A stretch of 64,000 bases of DNA from Flavobacterium sp. (GTDB taxonomy: Bacteria > Bacteroidota > Bacteroidia > Flavobacteriales > Flavobacteriaceae): assembly GCF_027490375.1 (NCBI RefSeq), contig NZ_JAIXYH010000088.1, positions 1 through 64,000 of the forward strand, in the 5' to 3' direction. A program made the translations under genes and the position numbers. Numbering within the stretch: the stretch's first letter is position 1; the number at the start of each line of letters is the position of its first letter. Below, piece after piece: positions 53,225 to 62,123 of this stretch. The notes beneath the pieces were generated by a model. It did no database searches. It was not told where the DNA came from and saw nothing but the letters and a program-made list of their open reading frames with translations.

Positions 53225-54040
53225 TTATCTTTTTATCAGTGCCAAAATAAGTTTGTCAAACAACCGATCCGACAAGATCGATCTTAAAAATAAAATCAGA
53301 TGGGCTCCTCCACCAGTTGCGTATCTCGTCTTGGGCTTACTTGCTCGTACGGCTTTTAGAATAGTTTTTGCAACCACCGATGGCAGCGAACCTCTGTTAT
53401 CGGCATCAGCAAGCATTTTTACATGCTTCTGCGCCAGCGCACCATAAGCTGTACTTCCCGAAGTTTTGAGTAAATGCTCACGCGCAATACCGTTCCATTC
53501 CGTTAAAATAGCACCGGGTTTAATGATCACGACATCAATTCCAAATTGCTTAAGTTCCATACGTAAACTGTCGCTCAAACCTTCAACAGCAAATTTAGTG
53601 GCATGGTACCAAGCGCCATGCGGCTCTCCAAAACTACCGCCAATAGACGAAATGTTGATAATCCGACCACTCTTCTGATTACGCATAGTTGGCAGCAGCA
53701 ATTGCGTTAGGCGTGCCAATCCAAAAATATTCACTTCGAACTGATATTTTGCTTCTTCCAACGGAACATCTTCTAAAGCTCCATACGAGCCATAGCCCGC
53801 GTTATTTACCAGTACGTCAACGCGTTGCTCTTGGGCTAAGAGAGTTTCCACCGCCTTTTTAATAGAAGCATCGTTTGCCAGATCTAGTTCTACTAAATGC
53901 GCGCCCAGCTGCGCCAAATCGGCCATTTTTTCGAGTCTACGCGCCGCGACATAAACGGTATATCCGTCTGCGATTAGCATTTTAGACGTTTCTTTTCCAA
54001 TTCCCGACGACGCGCCGGTTACTAAAGCTACTTTTTTCAT
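53225..54040 (-). CDS. Short-chain dehydrogenase/reductase (classical SDR)
   Basis: 271 residues. NAD(P) motif VTGASSGIGKETSKML (TGxxxGxG, residues 7-22), AARR after strand 2 suggesting NADP preference, LVNNAGYGSYG (~80), active-site Ser in INISSIGG and YHATK (Tyr/Lys). The C-terminal region lacks a helix anchor. It reduces or oxidises an alcohol/carbonyl substrate that is not identifiable. It is controlled, by inference, by the TetR protein encoded just upstream: both genes carry the same operator immediately before their starts. Confidence 0.9.
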   Translation of the reverse strand: MKKVALVTGASSGIGKETSKMLIADGYTVYVAARRLEKMADLAQLGAHLVELDLANDASIKKAVETLLAQEQRVDVLVNNAGYGSYGALEDVPLEEAKYQFEVNIFGLARLTQLLLPTMRNQKSGRIINISSIGGSFGEPHGAWYHATKFAVEGLSDSLRMELKQFGIDVVIIKPGAILTEWNGIAREHLLKTSGSTAYGALAQKHVKMLADADNRGSLPSVVAKTILKAVRASKPKTRYATGGGAHLILFLRSILSDRLFDKLILALIKR

Positions 54041-54061
54041 TTTTTTGATTGTTTATAAATA

Positions 54062-54079
54062 TGATTGACTAATCAGTCG
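54062..54079. promoter_or_regulatory. TetR operator, SDR copy
   Basis: TGATTGACTAATCAGTCG, containing the inverted repeats TGATT-GACT-AATCA and GACT-AATC-AGTC. It ends 22 nt upstream of the SDR ATG and is identical to the site before the TetR gene. Confidence 0.7.
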
Positions 54080-54098
54080 TTTTAGAATTTAAAAAAAT

Positions 54099-54659
54099 TT
54101 AGGTGATCATTCCCCACAGCATTTCAAAAGTGGTTTCCACTACTTCAGATTGTTCGGTTTTAGAGAGTTCCTTTGAAGTCATGAACTGATACAAGCCAAA
54201 CACCTGATTAAGCATAAGTGCATAGAGCAAATCTACCGGAAGCTGTTTTATTGCTCCTTCGTTTATTCCCTGCTGAATCAATTGTAAATGTGGCTCTTCG
54301 TACTTGCGCAAAGTTTCGAGTTCGAGCTGACCGTGATAGGGCGACGTATGAAATTGCTGTAAGAATCGGAATTTATCTCTGTTGTCGAGAGCCCAATAGA
54401 GCGATGCCAGAATATTAGTTTTTATCGTGTCTTTTATGTTGGCATCCACAGCGGTATTATTCGCCACGTAAAGCGCCAGCTCTTCTTTAAAATTGGTGTA
54501 TAGCGTAACGATAAGTTCTTCTTTGGTCTTAAAATACTGAAAGAGTGTTCCGTTGGCAACGCCCGCTTCTTGTGCAATTTTACTAGTTGCGGTGCCGTGA
54601 AAACCGTTTTCCACAAACAATTTGAGCGCAGCTTTGATGATGGAATCTCTTTTGTTCAT
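54099..54659 (-). CDS. TetR/AcrR-family transcriptional regulator
   Basis: 186 residues. The N-terminal HTH is SIIKAALKLFVENGFHGTATSKIAQEAGVANGTLFQYFKTKEELI, cut here as three segments of the TetR_N domain (residues 5-50). The C-terminal ligand-binding domain is helical and variable. It should repress its own gene and the SDR gene, because an 18-bp identical palindromic site lies directly before each start. The inducer is unknown, probably an SDR substrate or a lipophilic compound. No efflux pump is adjacent, which is unusual for the AcrR group. Confidence 0.9.
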   Translation of the reverse strand: MNKRDSIIKAALKLFVENGFHGTATSKIAQEAGVANGTLFQYFKTKEELIVTLYTNFKEELALYVANNTAVDANIKDTIKTNILASLYWALDNRDKFRFLQQFHTSPYHGQLELETLRKYEEPHLQLIQQGINEGAIKQLPVDLLYALMLNQVFGLYQFMTSKELSKTEQSEVVETTFEMLWGMIT

Positions 54660-54663
54660 TTTG

Positions 54664-54681
54664 TGATTGACTAATCAGTCG
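54664..54681. promoter_or_regulatory. TetR operator, autoregulatory copy
   Basis: Second exact copy of TGATTGACTAATCAGTCG, only 4 nt upstream of the TetR ATG, where bound repressor would block transcription or its start. Apart from this site, 54660-54815 shows nothing I can support. Confidence 0.7.
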
Positions 54682-54815
54682 CAAATCTATTTACTTTTCC
54701 GAAACCTAAAAAAAGATCCGATAACTTTATGATTTTTTTAAGTGATAAGGTCTTTAGCTATTAAAAACACACAACACTCTTACAGTATTTGTATTCCTAC
54801 TAGCGGAATTTTTTT

Positions 54816-54956
54816 GGGGGTGCCGGCGCTGCAATCATACCGCTTCGCAAACGTTTCACCGCAGCGCCGTCGCGCCATACGCTATATCTTTCCGGCGAAC
54901 ACGTGGTGGAAATACCGTAGCGCCGCAAAGGATGCCGCTGCTGTCGCTCACCCGGG
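54816..54956 (-). repeat. Structured ~140-bp repeat, copy D
   Basis: Homologous to copy C at 52.6 kb in the same orientation. The hairpin-1 stem reads GGCGCT/AGCGCC where copy C reads GGCGGT/ACCGCC, a compensatory swap of one G-C pair for C-G. Hairpin 2 (ATCTTTCCGGCG / CGCCGCAAAGGAT) is unchanged. Confidence 0.75.
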
Positions 54957-54963
54957 GGAAGCT

Positions 54964-55290
54964 GCAAATGAAAAAAAAACTAAAAAAAAGAAAAAAGGGA
55001 AAAATAGAAAAAAGCGAAAAAAATGGAAAAATTTCCCTTTACGAATTTTGCGTAAACCTTTGCGAACTTTGCGGTTAGCTTTCGACAGGCTCAGGCACCG
55101 ACGATAGTGGGTTAAGTTGGGCAAAACGATACGTTAAGTGGTGAACGCCACGATCCCGATAGCTATCGGGACTAACTTCTCAAAAAAAATTTTTGCCTTC
55201 AACAGGCTCGGGCCGTAACGATGCGTTGGTTCGCGTAGGAACATGTGCCATTAAGCGGTTAATTGATATATTCCGAAGGCTATCGGAATG
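54964..55290 (+). repeat. Composite repeat tract left of the TPR gene
   Basis: A purine-rich run (54964-55035, mostly A with AAGCG units) leads into a module TGCGAACTTTGCGGTTAGCT, TTCGACAGGCTCAGG, ACGATAGTGGGTTAAG (55061-55150). Then come a perfect 18-bp palindrome TCCCGATAGCTATCGGGA (55154-55171), a second copy of the module starting TTCAACAGGCTCGGG (55198-55265), and a smaller palindrome TTCCGA/TCGGAA (55271-55288). A related tract lies at 56758-56935. Confidence 0.55.
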
Positions 55291-55349
55291 CATTTCATAT
55301 ATTAGTACGTGTAAAGCAAATACCTTAAAATCATATTTATATATAAATC

Positions 55350-56441
55350 TTACTCATAGTGCAGTCTACAAAACTTTTTATTGTCGCCTATTTCCAATTT
55401 ATTTTCTTTAAACCAGCTGATAAAATTATTCCACTTTTCTTGATTAGCTGACTGCCACACAATGAACTTATCTTCATCACCTTTCATCAAAATCCAATGA
55501 TTATATGCCTCAGCATGGCCAAGTTCTAATATTTTCTTTTGGTATTCAAAAAGTACATTCGGATGTGTTTTCGCACTTCCTTGACGATAGTATTCTTGAA
55601 TAAAAATAGACCGTAATTTATCGAGAGAATTTATATCAATTTTCGAAATACCATCGAAAGACAAAATAAGTGCTTTACCGAAAACCATACAAAAAGGTCT
55701 GTTTTTCTTCTTTAGTTCTTTTTTCGAATCAATCACGATGTTACAAAAATCAATTTTTGTAGTGTCTCCATCGATCGTAATTTGACTATTGTAGGTGTCG
55801 AAAAGTAGTTTGCTAATTTCAGAAGTTCGGCTACTGTTGCGTTCTAAATTCATAAAAATCTCACCGTAAATTAACCCCCAAACTTCTTCGGAAGAACTAC
55901 AATAAATCCGAGCAGCCCGGTAGTAATTTGAAGGGAATGATGGATCGGCTTTTATACCATCTTCATAAAACGATAGCGCTTTTAGATAATCTTTCTTGTG
56001 CCAGTAAACGTTACCTTTTTCTAAATACAAACTTCCTGATTTAGGAAATAATTTCAGTCCTTCGTCGTATATTTCTATAGCTTTCTCAGAATTTTCAATA
56101 TAATCATAACTATTACCTAAGAGTTGAAAAAAACGGTCGTTAACTTTTTTATGATTTTTAAACTGTTCTAATATCTTTATAGCTTCATTATAATCCGATT
56201 TTTTATAGTAAGCTAAGGCAAGTTCATAAGGATAATCTAACCTATCAGGATCTAACTTTTGAGCGTCTTTCAATAATTTAATACTTTCTTCAATTTTGCC
56301 ATTATCCATGAGCTTAATGGCTTCTTGCCCTTTTTCTAAAGCTATTTTTTTAGGGTCTGTTTGCCCGAAAATTGTATTCACCACCAAAAGAAATCCACCT
56401 AGTAATAAAATCTTAAACATATTCCGCATACTTACATGCAT
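55350..56441 (-). CDS. TPR-repeat protein, predicted exported
   Basis: 363 residues. A signal peptide (NMFKILLLGGFLLVVNTIFGQ; translation may begin at the Met at 56429) is followed by TPRs between residues 30 and 190: ALEKGQEAIKLMDNGKIEES, LDYPYELALAYYKKSDYNEA, LYLEKGNVYWHKKDYLKALS. The C-terminal half (190-363) is not TPR-like and ends FISWFKENKLEIGDNKKFCRLHYE. I do not recognise it. It stands alone and is bracketed by two repeat tracts of the same make-up, and its codon use is more AT-rich than nearby genes, which may mean it arrived as a cassette. Confidence 0.7.
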   Translation of the reverse strand: MHVSMRNMFKILLLGGFLLVVNTIFGQTDPKKIALEKGQEAIKLMDNGKIEESIKLLKDAQKLDPDRLDYPYELALAYYKKSDYNEAIKILEQFKNHKKVNDRFFQLLGNSYDYIENSEKAIEIYDEGLKLFPKSGSLYLEKGNVYWHKKDYLKALSFYEDGIKADPSFPSNYYRAARIYCSSSEEVWGLIYGEIFMNLERNSSRTSEISKLLFDTYNSQITIDGDTTKIDFCNIVIDSKKELKKKNRPFCMVFGKALILSFDGISKIDINSLDKLRSIFIQEYYRQGSAKTHPNVLFEYQKKILELGHAEAYNHWILMKGDEDKFIVWQSANQEKWNNFISWFKENKLEIGDNKKFCRLHYE

Positions 56442-56621
56442 TATTTAAATCCGTTAGTTTTATTTTTTCAATCACGCCTAAATGTAAAAAATAATTGATT
56501 AACAATTTATTGGTTAAAAAACTATTTTCAAATTACTACTTTTAAAATGTTGTTCGTAAAGTAGCTTCCTTCTCTCACCTACCTATTTGTTACTACATTT
56601 TCACGAATTTTTGCTAACGTA

Positions 56622-56935
56622 TGCCCTAGCCCGGATGGAAGCGGCAGCCCGTAAAAAAAATATGGCAACGTGAAGCGGTACGTGTGGGCGACCCAAGAAG
56701 CCCAACACCTGCCGACTGAACGAGGCGTATTTTTTGCGGACTATAGCGAACAGCCGGAAAAGCTACGAATAGAAAAAAGCGAAAAAAATGAAGGAAGCAA
56801 AAAAGGCAGAAAAAGCGAAAGAAGGAATAAAACGCTGTGCGAACTTTCACGTAAAGCTTTCGACACTTTCAGGCTCCAACGATACGTGGGTTCGGGTGGG
56901 AACATGAAACGTAAAGTGGCGAATTCATCGTGTCT
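56622..56935 (+). repeat. Composite repeat tract right of the TPR gene (copy E plus module)
   Basis: It opens with a copy of the palindromic repeat (AGCCCGGATGGAAGCGGCAG at 56629, matching copy A) ending ACTATAGCGAACAGCCGGAA near 56760. A purine-rich run with AAAAAAGCGAAAAAAATG follows, as at 55.0 kb, then the module TGCGAACTTTCACG, TTCGACACTTTCAGGCTC, ACGATACGTGGGTTCGGG. No gene is seen in 56442-57121. Confidence 0.55.
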
Positions 56936-57121
56936 CGCTTCTAAAAACTAGCCGTCTGCAAACTCAGCCACCATCGCAACTTGAAAAATGCCCAATGCAA
57001 GGTTAAAATGGCGGTAAGTTCCCTTGAATACCGCTAACTTGCTAGCTACAAATTCAACTTGGTTTTTAAAAGCAACTAATTGAAAATATGCTGATTATCA
57101 AAATATATAGCAACCGTTAAA

Positions 57122-57838
57122 ATGCCTAAAACTTTTTTGTCGGCGCGATGGGAAGATCTAATCATGGCAAATTATGCCGTTGATCCGGAAATTCTGCAAC
57201 CCTACCTTCCGAAAGGCGTTGAACTCGACTTTTTTGAAGGCAAAACCTATGTAAGTTTAGTAGGTTTTATGTTTCGAAATACGCGCTTGTTTGGTCTTCC
57301 TATACCACTGCTCGGAACTTTTGAAAAGATAAATCTGCGTTTTTACGTTAAACGCCGCACAGAAAACAGCTATAAACGCGGCGTGGTTTTTATTAACGAA
57401 ACCGTTCCGTACCCAGCAGTTGCCTGGCTTGCCAATAAATTGTACAAAGAACATTACACCGCCATACCTACTAAACATCAAATTTTGGCAAACGCCCAAA
57501 ATCGCTCGCTGAGCTACCAATGGAAAACCAATAATAACTGGAACCATTTGCAACTAAATTGCAGCCCAAACGCTGTTGCCATGCGTGAAAACAGCATCGA
57601 AGAATTTATCTTTGAACACTACTACGGCTACACTAAAGTGTCGGACACCAAAACCTTGGAATACCGCGTAAACCATCCACGTTGGCAGGTTTTTCCCGTA
57701 ATGAACTACGACATTTCTTGCAATTTTAAAGCAATGTACGGAACTGATTTTGAATATCTTGCTAGACAAAAACCGGATTCGGTTATCGTTGCGAACGGCT
57801 CCAACGTTACGGTCGACTGGAAACGTCATTCAATTTAA
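57122..57838 (+). CDS. DUF2071 (YqjF-like) protein
   Basis: 238 residues. It begins with FLSARWEDLIMANYAVDPEILQPYLPKGVELDFFEGKTYVSLVGF, the typical YqjF/DUF2071 opening, here residues 5-49, and continues with INLRFYVKRR and GVVFINETVPYPAVAWLAN. The fold relates to acetoacetate decarboxylase, but the catalytic role is unproven. It starts a three-gene co-directional group with a flavin-reductase-like protein (11-nt gap) and an FAD-dependent oxidoreductase. Confidence 0.85.
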   Translation: MPKTFLSARWEDLIMANYAVDPEILQPYLPKGVELDFFEGKTYVSLVGFMFRNTRLFGLPIPLLGTFEKINLRFYVKRRTENSYKRGVVFINETVPYPAVAWLANKLYKEHYTAIPTKHQILANAQNRSLSYQWKTNNNWNHLQLNCSPNAVAMRENSIEEFIFEHYYGYTKVSDTKTLEYRVNHPRWQVFPVMNYDISCNFKAMYGTDFEYLARQKPDSVIVANGSNVTVDWKRHSI

Positions 57839-57849
57839 TACTACATCAC

Positions 57850-58458
57850 ATGAAAATAGATACTGCCGCCCTTGAACAACTCGAAACGCGTTACCGTACG
57901 GCTTTCATCAACTCGCTTGCCGGTTTCAGACAGGCCGTTTTGGTAGGAACTAAAAGCGAAAGCAGCACTGAAAATCTGGCTATTTTTAATTCGGTTATTC
58001 ATCTCGGCGCCAATCCGGCTTTGCTGGGTTTACTGAGCAGGCCACATACCGTGCCGCGCGATACGCTCGAAAACATGCTTGCCACCACATTTTATACCTT
58101 AAACTACGTAGCGGCAACGCATTATAAAGCGGCACACCAAACCTCGGCTCGCTACGACAAAGGCGTTTCGGAATTTGAACAAGTGGGTTTTACGCCCGAA
58201 TATCACGACGATTTCTACGCACCGTATGTACAAGAAGCGGTCGTACAAATTGGTATAAAACTCGAAACACACATTCCCATTCCATTAAACGGAACGGTTT
58301 TGTTGGTGGGCAGTATTCAGCACATCCGTCTTGCCGATGATTTAGTAGGTGCCGACGGATTTGTACATTTGTCGGATGCAGATGTTTTGGTAAGTCAGGG
58401 TTTAGACGCATATTTTCGAGCGTCGGCTATAGGAAGACTACCCTATGCAAAACCTTAA
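57850..58458 (+). CDS. Flavin-reductase-like FMN-binding protein
   Basis: 202 residues, split-barrel flavin-reductase fold. It is less canonical than the protein encoded at 40.6 kb: FRQAVLVGTKSESSTENLAIFNSVIHLGANPALLGLLSRP (~27-66) takes the place of the usual GWVATV...NLAPFSFF...PP stretch, so flavin binding is plausible but reductase activity uncertain. Later strands include VVQIGIKLETHIPIPLNGTVLLVGSIQHIRL. It lies between the DUF2071 and amine-oxidase-like genes. Confidence 0.75.
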   Translation: MKIDTAALEQLETRYRTAFINSLAGFRQAVLVGTKSESSTENLAIFNSVIHLGANPALLGLLSRPHTVPRDTLENMLATTFYTLNYVAATHYKAAHQTSARYDKGVSEFEQVGFTPEYHDDFYAPYVQEAVVQIGIKLETHIPIPLNGTVLLVGSIQHIRLADDLVGADGFVHLSDADVLVSQGLDAYFRASAIGRLPYAKP

Positions 58459-58508
58459 AAACTCATTTTCAACTGCAAAGACAAGAGTATCTAAAGTAAC
58501 GATTTACA

Positions 58509-59699
58509 ATGAAAGTAGCTATAATTGGCGGCGGCTTGGCGGGTTTAACCTGTGCCTGGTACTTAAAGAAAAACGGAATCGCGGATGTAACCGTCTTCGA
58601 ATCGTCGGATTCGGTTGGTGGAAAAGTGAAAACAGACCTTATTTCGGGATATCGCTGCGACCGCGGATTTCAAGTACTCCTTCCCGCCTATCCGGAAACT
58701 AAAAAAGTATTGAATTACGAGGCGCTCGACTTACAGCGTTTTGACAAAGGATCGTTGATTTTTAGAAACGGGAAGAAAATTCCGTTTTACGATCCGGAGA
58801 ACGGCGTTTCGGCTTTAATACAAACGGTATTGAAAGGTCCGGGTAGTTTACGCGACAAAGTACTGTTGCTCAAATTGAAGTTGCAACTAAGTCGAACGAG
58901 CGTTGACAGCATTTTAAACAGTGCCGATACCCGCACCTCACTAGCGTTCTTGAAAGATTTTGGTTTTAGTTCGTCGATGATTGCAGACTTTTGGAAACCG
59001 TTTTATCAGGGTGTTTTTTTGGAAAACGACTTACAAACGGATAACCGAATGTTGCGATTTACATTTAAAATGTTTGCCGAATCGGGCGCTGCCGTTCCCA
59101 AAAACGGTATGGGTGCGATTCCCGAACAACTCGCTGAGTATATAGGTTCAGAAAATATTCGTTTAAAAACCGCTGTTACGGCCTTCGATGCGCAGTCAGT
59201 TACGACAGCTGTTGGCGAAACCAGTACTTTTGATACCGTGGTTTGTGCGTTTAATTACGAGAAATCGGTGTTGTACCACAGTGTTTCGAACTATTATTTT
59301 GAGGCAGAACAACTTCCGCTCGAGAGCAAACACGTTTTGTTGAATGCCAATGCCAAACGAATCGTAAACAATGTGGTTTTAATGAGCTGCGTGGCACCCA
59401 ATTACAGGATTACGAACAAACAGTTGATTTCTGTTTCGGCAAACGGAACGGGCTGGACGAACGAACAAATTACCAACGATTTACAACTACTTTTTGGCGC
59501 TCAGGTTCGCGATTGGAAGTTGGTGAAATACTACGAGATTTATGAAGCGTTACCCAATTTGAACCCGATACGTAGCTTTAGCAGCCAACAGAAAGCCGGC
59601 GTGTATTATTGCGGTGATTACCTGACGCAAGGATCGATTAACGGTGCGATGCAGAGCGGAAGAATCACAGCTGAAGCCATCTTAAATTCAAGAAAATAA
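58509..59699 (+). CDS. FAD-dependent amine-oxidase/protoporphyrinogen-oxidase-like flavoprotein
   Basis: 396 residues. FAD motif VAIIGGGLAGLTCAWYLKKNG (3-23), then the ExxxxxGGKVKTD segment (SSDSVGGKVKTDLISGYRCDRGFQVL) typical of phytoene-desaturase/PPOX-like NAD(P)-binding_8 proteins, and a C-terminal FAD closure YYCGDYLTQGSINGAMQSGRITAE. It oxidises or desaturates an unknown substrate. It follows the DUF2071 and flavin-reductase-like genes with a 50-nt gap. I recall such groups near photolyase genes in marine flavobacteria, but none is in this window. Confidence 0.83.
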   Translation: MKVAIIGGGLAGLTCAWYLKKNGIADVTVFESSDSVGGKVKTDLISGYRCDRGFQVLLPAYPETKKVLNYEALDLQRFDKGSLIFRNGKKIPFYDPENGVSALIQTVLKGPGSLRDKVLLLKLKLQLSRTSVDSILNSADTRTSLAFLKDFGFSSSMIADFWKPFYQGVFLENDLQTDNRMLRFTFKMFAESGAAVPKNGMGAIPEQLAEYIGSENIRLKTAVTAFDAQSVTTAVGETSTFDTVVCAFNYEKSVLYHSVSNYYFEAEQLPLESKHVLLNANAKRIVNNVVLMSCVAPNYRITNKQLISVSANGTGWTNEQITNDLQLLFGAQVRDWKLVKYYEIYEALPNLNPIRSFSSQQKAGVYYCGDYLTQGSINGAMQSGRITAEAILNSRK

Positions 59700-59808
59700 A
59701 CGTTGTTTCGTCGTTTAGAAAAAGAATGAATCGAAGTTTTTTTCGTTAACAGAAACAGCATTTCGGGTTACATCAAGAAGGTCTTAATGCTTGAATTAAT
59801 ATCATAAA

Positions 59809-59838
59809 AAAAGGTCGCCTTATTCGGGCGACCTTTTA
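59809..59838. terminator. Bidirectional rho-independent terminator
   Basis: Stem AAAAGGTCGCC (59810-59820) / GGCGACCTTTT (59828-59838), 7-nt loop. It has A/T tails on both sides and serves dnaK and the convergent flavoprotein gene. Confidence 0.88.
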
Positions 59839-59856
59839 GTTTATGTACGAAAGAAA

Positions 59857-61749
59857 TTATTTCACTTCTTCGTAGTCGACGTCTTGTACGTTATCACCTT
59901 GCGTTTCTGCAGTCGGTTCAGCTTGTGCTTGTTGAGCACCTGGGTTCTGACCTTGTGCGTACATCGCTTCGGTAGCTTTTTTCCAAGCGGCGTTTATTTT
60001 GTCTAAACCGGTTTGGATAGCGGCTAAATCTTGAGCGGCGTGTGCTGCTTTCAATTCGGTTAAAGCTGCTTCAATTTCCGCTTTATCGTCGGCTGAAATC
60101 TTATCGCCAAGTTCTTTCAACTGACTTTCCGTTTGGAAAACCATAGAATCGGCTTCGTTTAATTTTTCAACACGTTCGCGTGCAATTCTGTCGGCTTCGG
60201 CATTAGCTTCAGCATCTTTTTTCATGCGCTCGATTTCTTCTTGCGTAAGTCCGGAAGACGCTTCGATACGAATATCGTGCGATTTACCAGTTCCTTTATC
60301 GGTTGCAGAAACTTTGATGATACCGTTTGCATCGATATCGAAAGTTACTTCGATTTGCGGTACGCCGCGTGGTGCTGGTGGGATTCCGTCTAAGTGAAAA
60401 CGACCGATGGTTTTGTTATCGGCTGCCATAGCGCGATCTCCTTGTAATACGTGGATTTCCACAGATGGCTGAGAATCGGCTGCAGTAGAGAACACTTGCG
60501 ATTTTTTAGTTGGGATCGTTGTGTTTGCTTCGATTAATTTCGTTAGTACACCACCCATTGTTTCGATACCGAGAGATAGCGGTGTTACGTCGAGTAACAA
60601 TACATCTTTCACATCTCCAGAAAGTACACCACCTTGGATCGCAGCACCGATGGCAACTACTTCGTCGGGGTTCACGCCTTTAGACGCTTTCTTTCCGAAG
60701 AATTTCTCAACTTCTTCAGCAATTTTAGGCATACGTGTAGAACCACCTACCAAGATTACTTCGTCGATATCTGAAGTTGACAAGCCCGCATCTTTAAGCG
60801 CTTTTGCCACAGGATCCATCGAACGTCTTACCAACGAATCGGTTAATTGTTCGAAACGAGCACGAGAAAGTTTTTTAACTAAGTGCTTAGGTCCGGTTGC
60901 TGTAGCGGTTACGTAAGGCAAGTTGATTTCAGTTTCAGCAGAAGAAGACAATTCAATCTTTGCTTTTTCAGCTGCTTCTTTAATACGTTGAAGAGACATT
61001 GGGTCTTGACGCAAGTCGATACCTTCTTCGCTTTTGAATTCATCTGCCAACCAGTCGATTATGGCTTGGTCGAAATCGTCTCCACCTAAGTGTGTATCAC
61101 CGTTTGTTGAGAGAACTTCAAAAACGCCGTCGCCTAATTCCAAGATCGAGATATCGAATGTACCACCACCTAAGTCGTATACAGCGATTTTTTGATCTTT
61201 TCCTTTTTTATCTAAACCGTAGGCAAGAGCTGCGGCAGTAGGTTCGTTGATGATACGCATTACTTTAAGTCCAGCGATTTCGCCAGCTTCTTTAGTTGCT
61301 TGGCGCTGTGCATCGTTAAAGTATGCTGGTACAGTAATTACAGCTTCAGATACGGTTTGTCCTAAGTAATCTTCTGCCGTTTTTTTCATTTTTTGAAGTG
61401 TCATAGCCGACAATTCTTGAGCGGTGTACAAACGACCGTCGATATCCACACGAGGTGTATTATTGTCGCCTTTAACTACTTTGTAAGGCACTCTACCTGC
61501 TTCATCAGAAGTTTCGGTGAAATTTCTTCCCATGAAACGCTTGATTGAGGCGATGGTTTTGGTTGGGTTTGTAACTGCCTGACGTTTAGCAGGATCGCCA
61601 ACTTTGATTTCACCACCATCTACAAAACCGATGATTGAAGGTGTTGTTCTTTTTCCTTCTGAATTAGGAATTACAACAGCCTCACTACCTTCCATTACGG
61701 CAACACATGAGTTGGTCGTTCCTAAGTCAATACCAATGATTTTACCCAT
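59857..61749 (-). CDS. dnaK: Molecular chaperone DnaK (Hsp70)
   Basis: 630 residues, normal length. ATPase domain with [16 protein letters not shown] at the N-terminus, [19 protein letters not shown] (~195) and [13 protein letters not shown] (~335). The substrate-binding domain begins at [14 protein letters not shown], followed by the helical lid and a flexible Q/A-rich tail ending in the acidic motif [10 protein letters not shown] that binds DnaK partners. It folds and refolds proteins with DnaJ and GrpE, which are not encoded here. Monocistronic, with its own terminator; no clear -7 box was found upstream. Confidence 0.97.
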   Translation of the reverse strand: MGKIIGIDLGTTNSCVAVMEGSEAVVIPNSEGKRTTPSIIGFVDGGEIKVGDPAKRQAVTNPTKTIASIKRFMGRNFTETSDEAGRVPYKVVKGDNNTPRVDIDGRLYTAQELSAMTLQKMKKTAEDYLGQTVSEAVITVPAYFNDAQRQATKEAGEIAGLKVMRIINEPTAAALAYGLDKKGKDQKIAVYDLGGGTFDISILELGDGVFEVLSTNGDTHLGGDDFDQAIIDWLADEFKSEEGIDLRQDPMSLQRIKEAAEKAKIELSSSAETEINLPYVTATATGPKHLVKKLSRARFEQLTDSLVRRSMDPVAKALKDAGLSTSDIDEVILVGGSTRMPKIAEEVEKFFGKKASKGVNPDEVVAIGAAIQGGVLSGDVKDVLLLDVTPLSLGIETMGGVLTKLIEANTTIPTKKSQVFSTAADSQPSVEIHVLQGDRAMAADNKTIGRFHLDGIPPAPRGVPQIEVTFDIDANGIIKVSATDKGTGKSHDIRIEASSGLTQEEIERMKKDAEANAEADRIARERVEKLNEADSMVFQTESQLKELGDKISADDKAEIEAALTELKAAHAAQDLAAIQTGLDKINAAWKKATEAMYAQGQNPGAQQAQAEPTAETQGDNVQDVDYEEVK

Positions 61750-61862
61750 TTTGCTTATTTAATTTTTAGATTTTTAATCTGTTTTTAATGACATCCTTCA
61801 GTAGTCAATCTTTGTGCCATTGTTTAAATGAGGTGGTTTTAATGTCAGATTTAATGAATAAG

Positions 61863-61917
61863 CATAAAAAAACTGTCAAGTTGACATATCGTAAATTTAT
61901 GTCAACGTAACAGTTTT
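61863..61917 (-). terminator. Long-stem terminator of the 32-residue peptide gene
   Basis: A 19-nt imperfect inverted repeat (61869-61887 / 61899-61917, 16 pairs) with an 11-nt loop, containing GTTGACAT/ATGTCAAC. On the minus strand it is followed by seven T. Confidence 0.75.
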
Positions 61918-61937
61918 AGCGTAATTAGAGTAGTGTA

Positions 61938-62036
61938 TTAATACTTCATAAGCCACACTAACATCAGCGTTCCGAAGATTATAGCTACCGCGGAACACAA
62001 AAATCTAAAACACATTTTTTCGCTCCAATCTTTCAT
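61938..62036 (-). CDS. Very small membrane peptide, 32 residues
   Basis: ATG at 62036, TAA at 61940-61938, ending 21 nt before a strong terminator on the same strand. A short charged start (MKDWSEKMC) precedes a single hydrophobic helix (FLCSAVAIIFGTLMLVWLMKY). It is shorter than usual annotation cut-offs. It may share a transcript with the DUF1801 gene 88 nt upstream. Plausible as a small membrane protein but unproven; family unknown. Confidence 0.45.
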   Translation of the reverse strand: MKDWSEKMCFRFLCSAVAIIFGTLMLVWLMKY

Positions 62037-62123
62037 AATTAGTGATTTTAGCATTAATGTTTGTAGAAATGGGGATAGCTAATTTAACACTATTTTTAGA
62101 ATTAGCAACTGATTTTGAGAAAA

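Noticed and set aside
54742-55107. 121-codon plus-strand frame, Lys-rich
   Set aside because: It runs straight through repeat copy D and the purine run; the KKKKKGKNRKKRKKWK stretch is the translation of an A-rich tract.
56670-56951. 93-codon plus-strand frame
   Set aside because: Lies wholly inside the repeat tract right of the TPR gene and has no promoter or protein-like composition.
60521-60916. 131-codon frame antisense to dnaK
   Set aside because: Ser/Thr/Pro-rich mirror frame of a strongly conserved gene; typical shadow.
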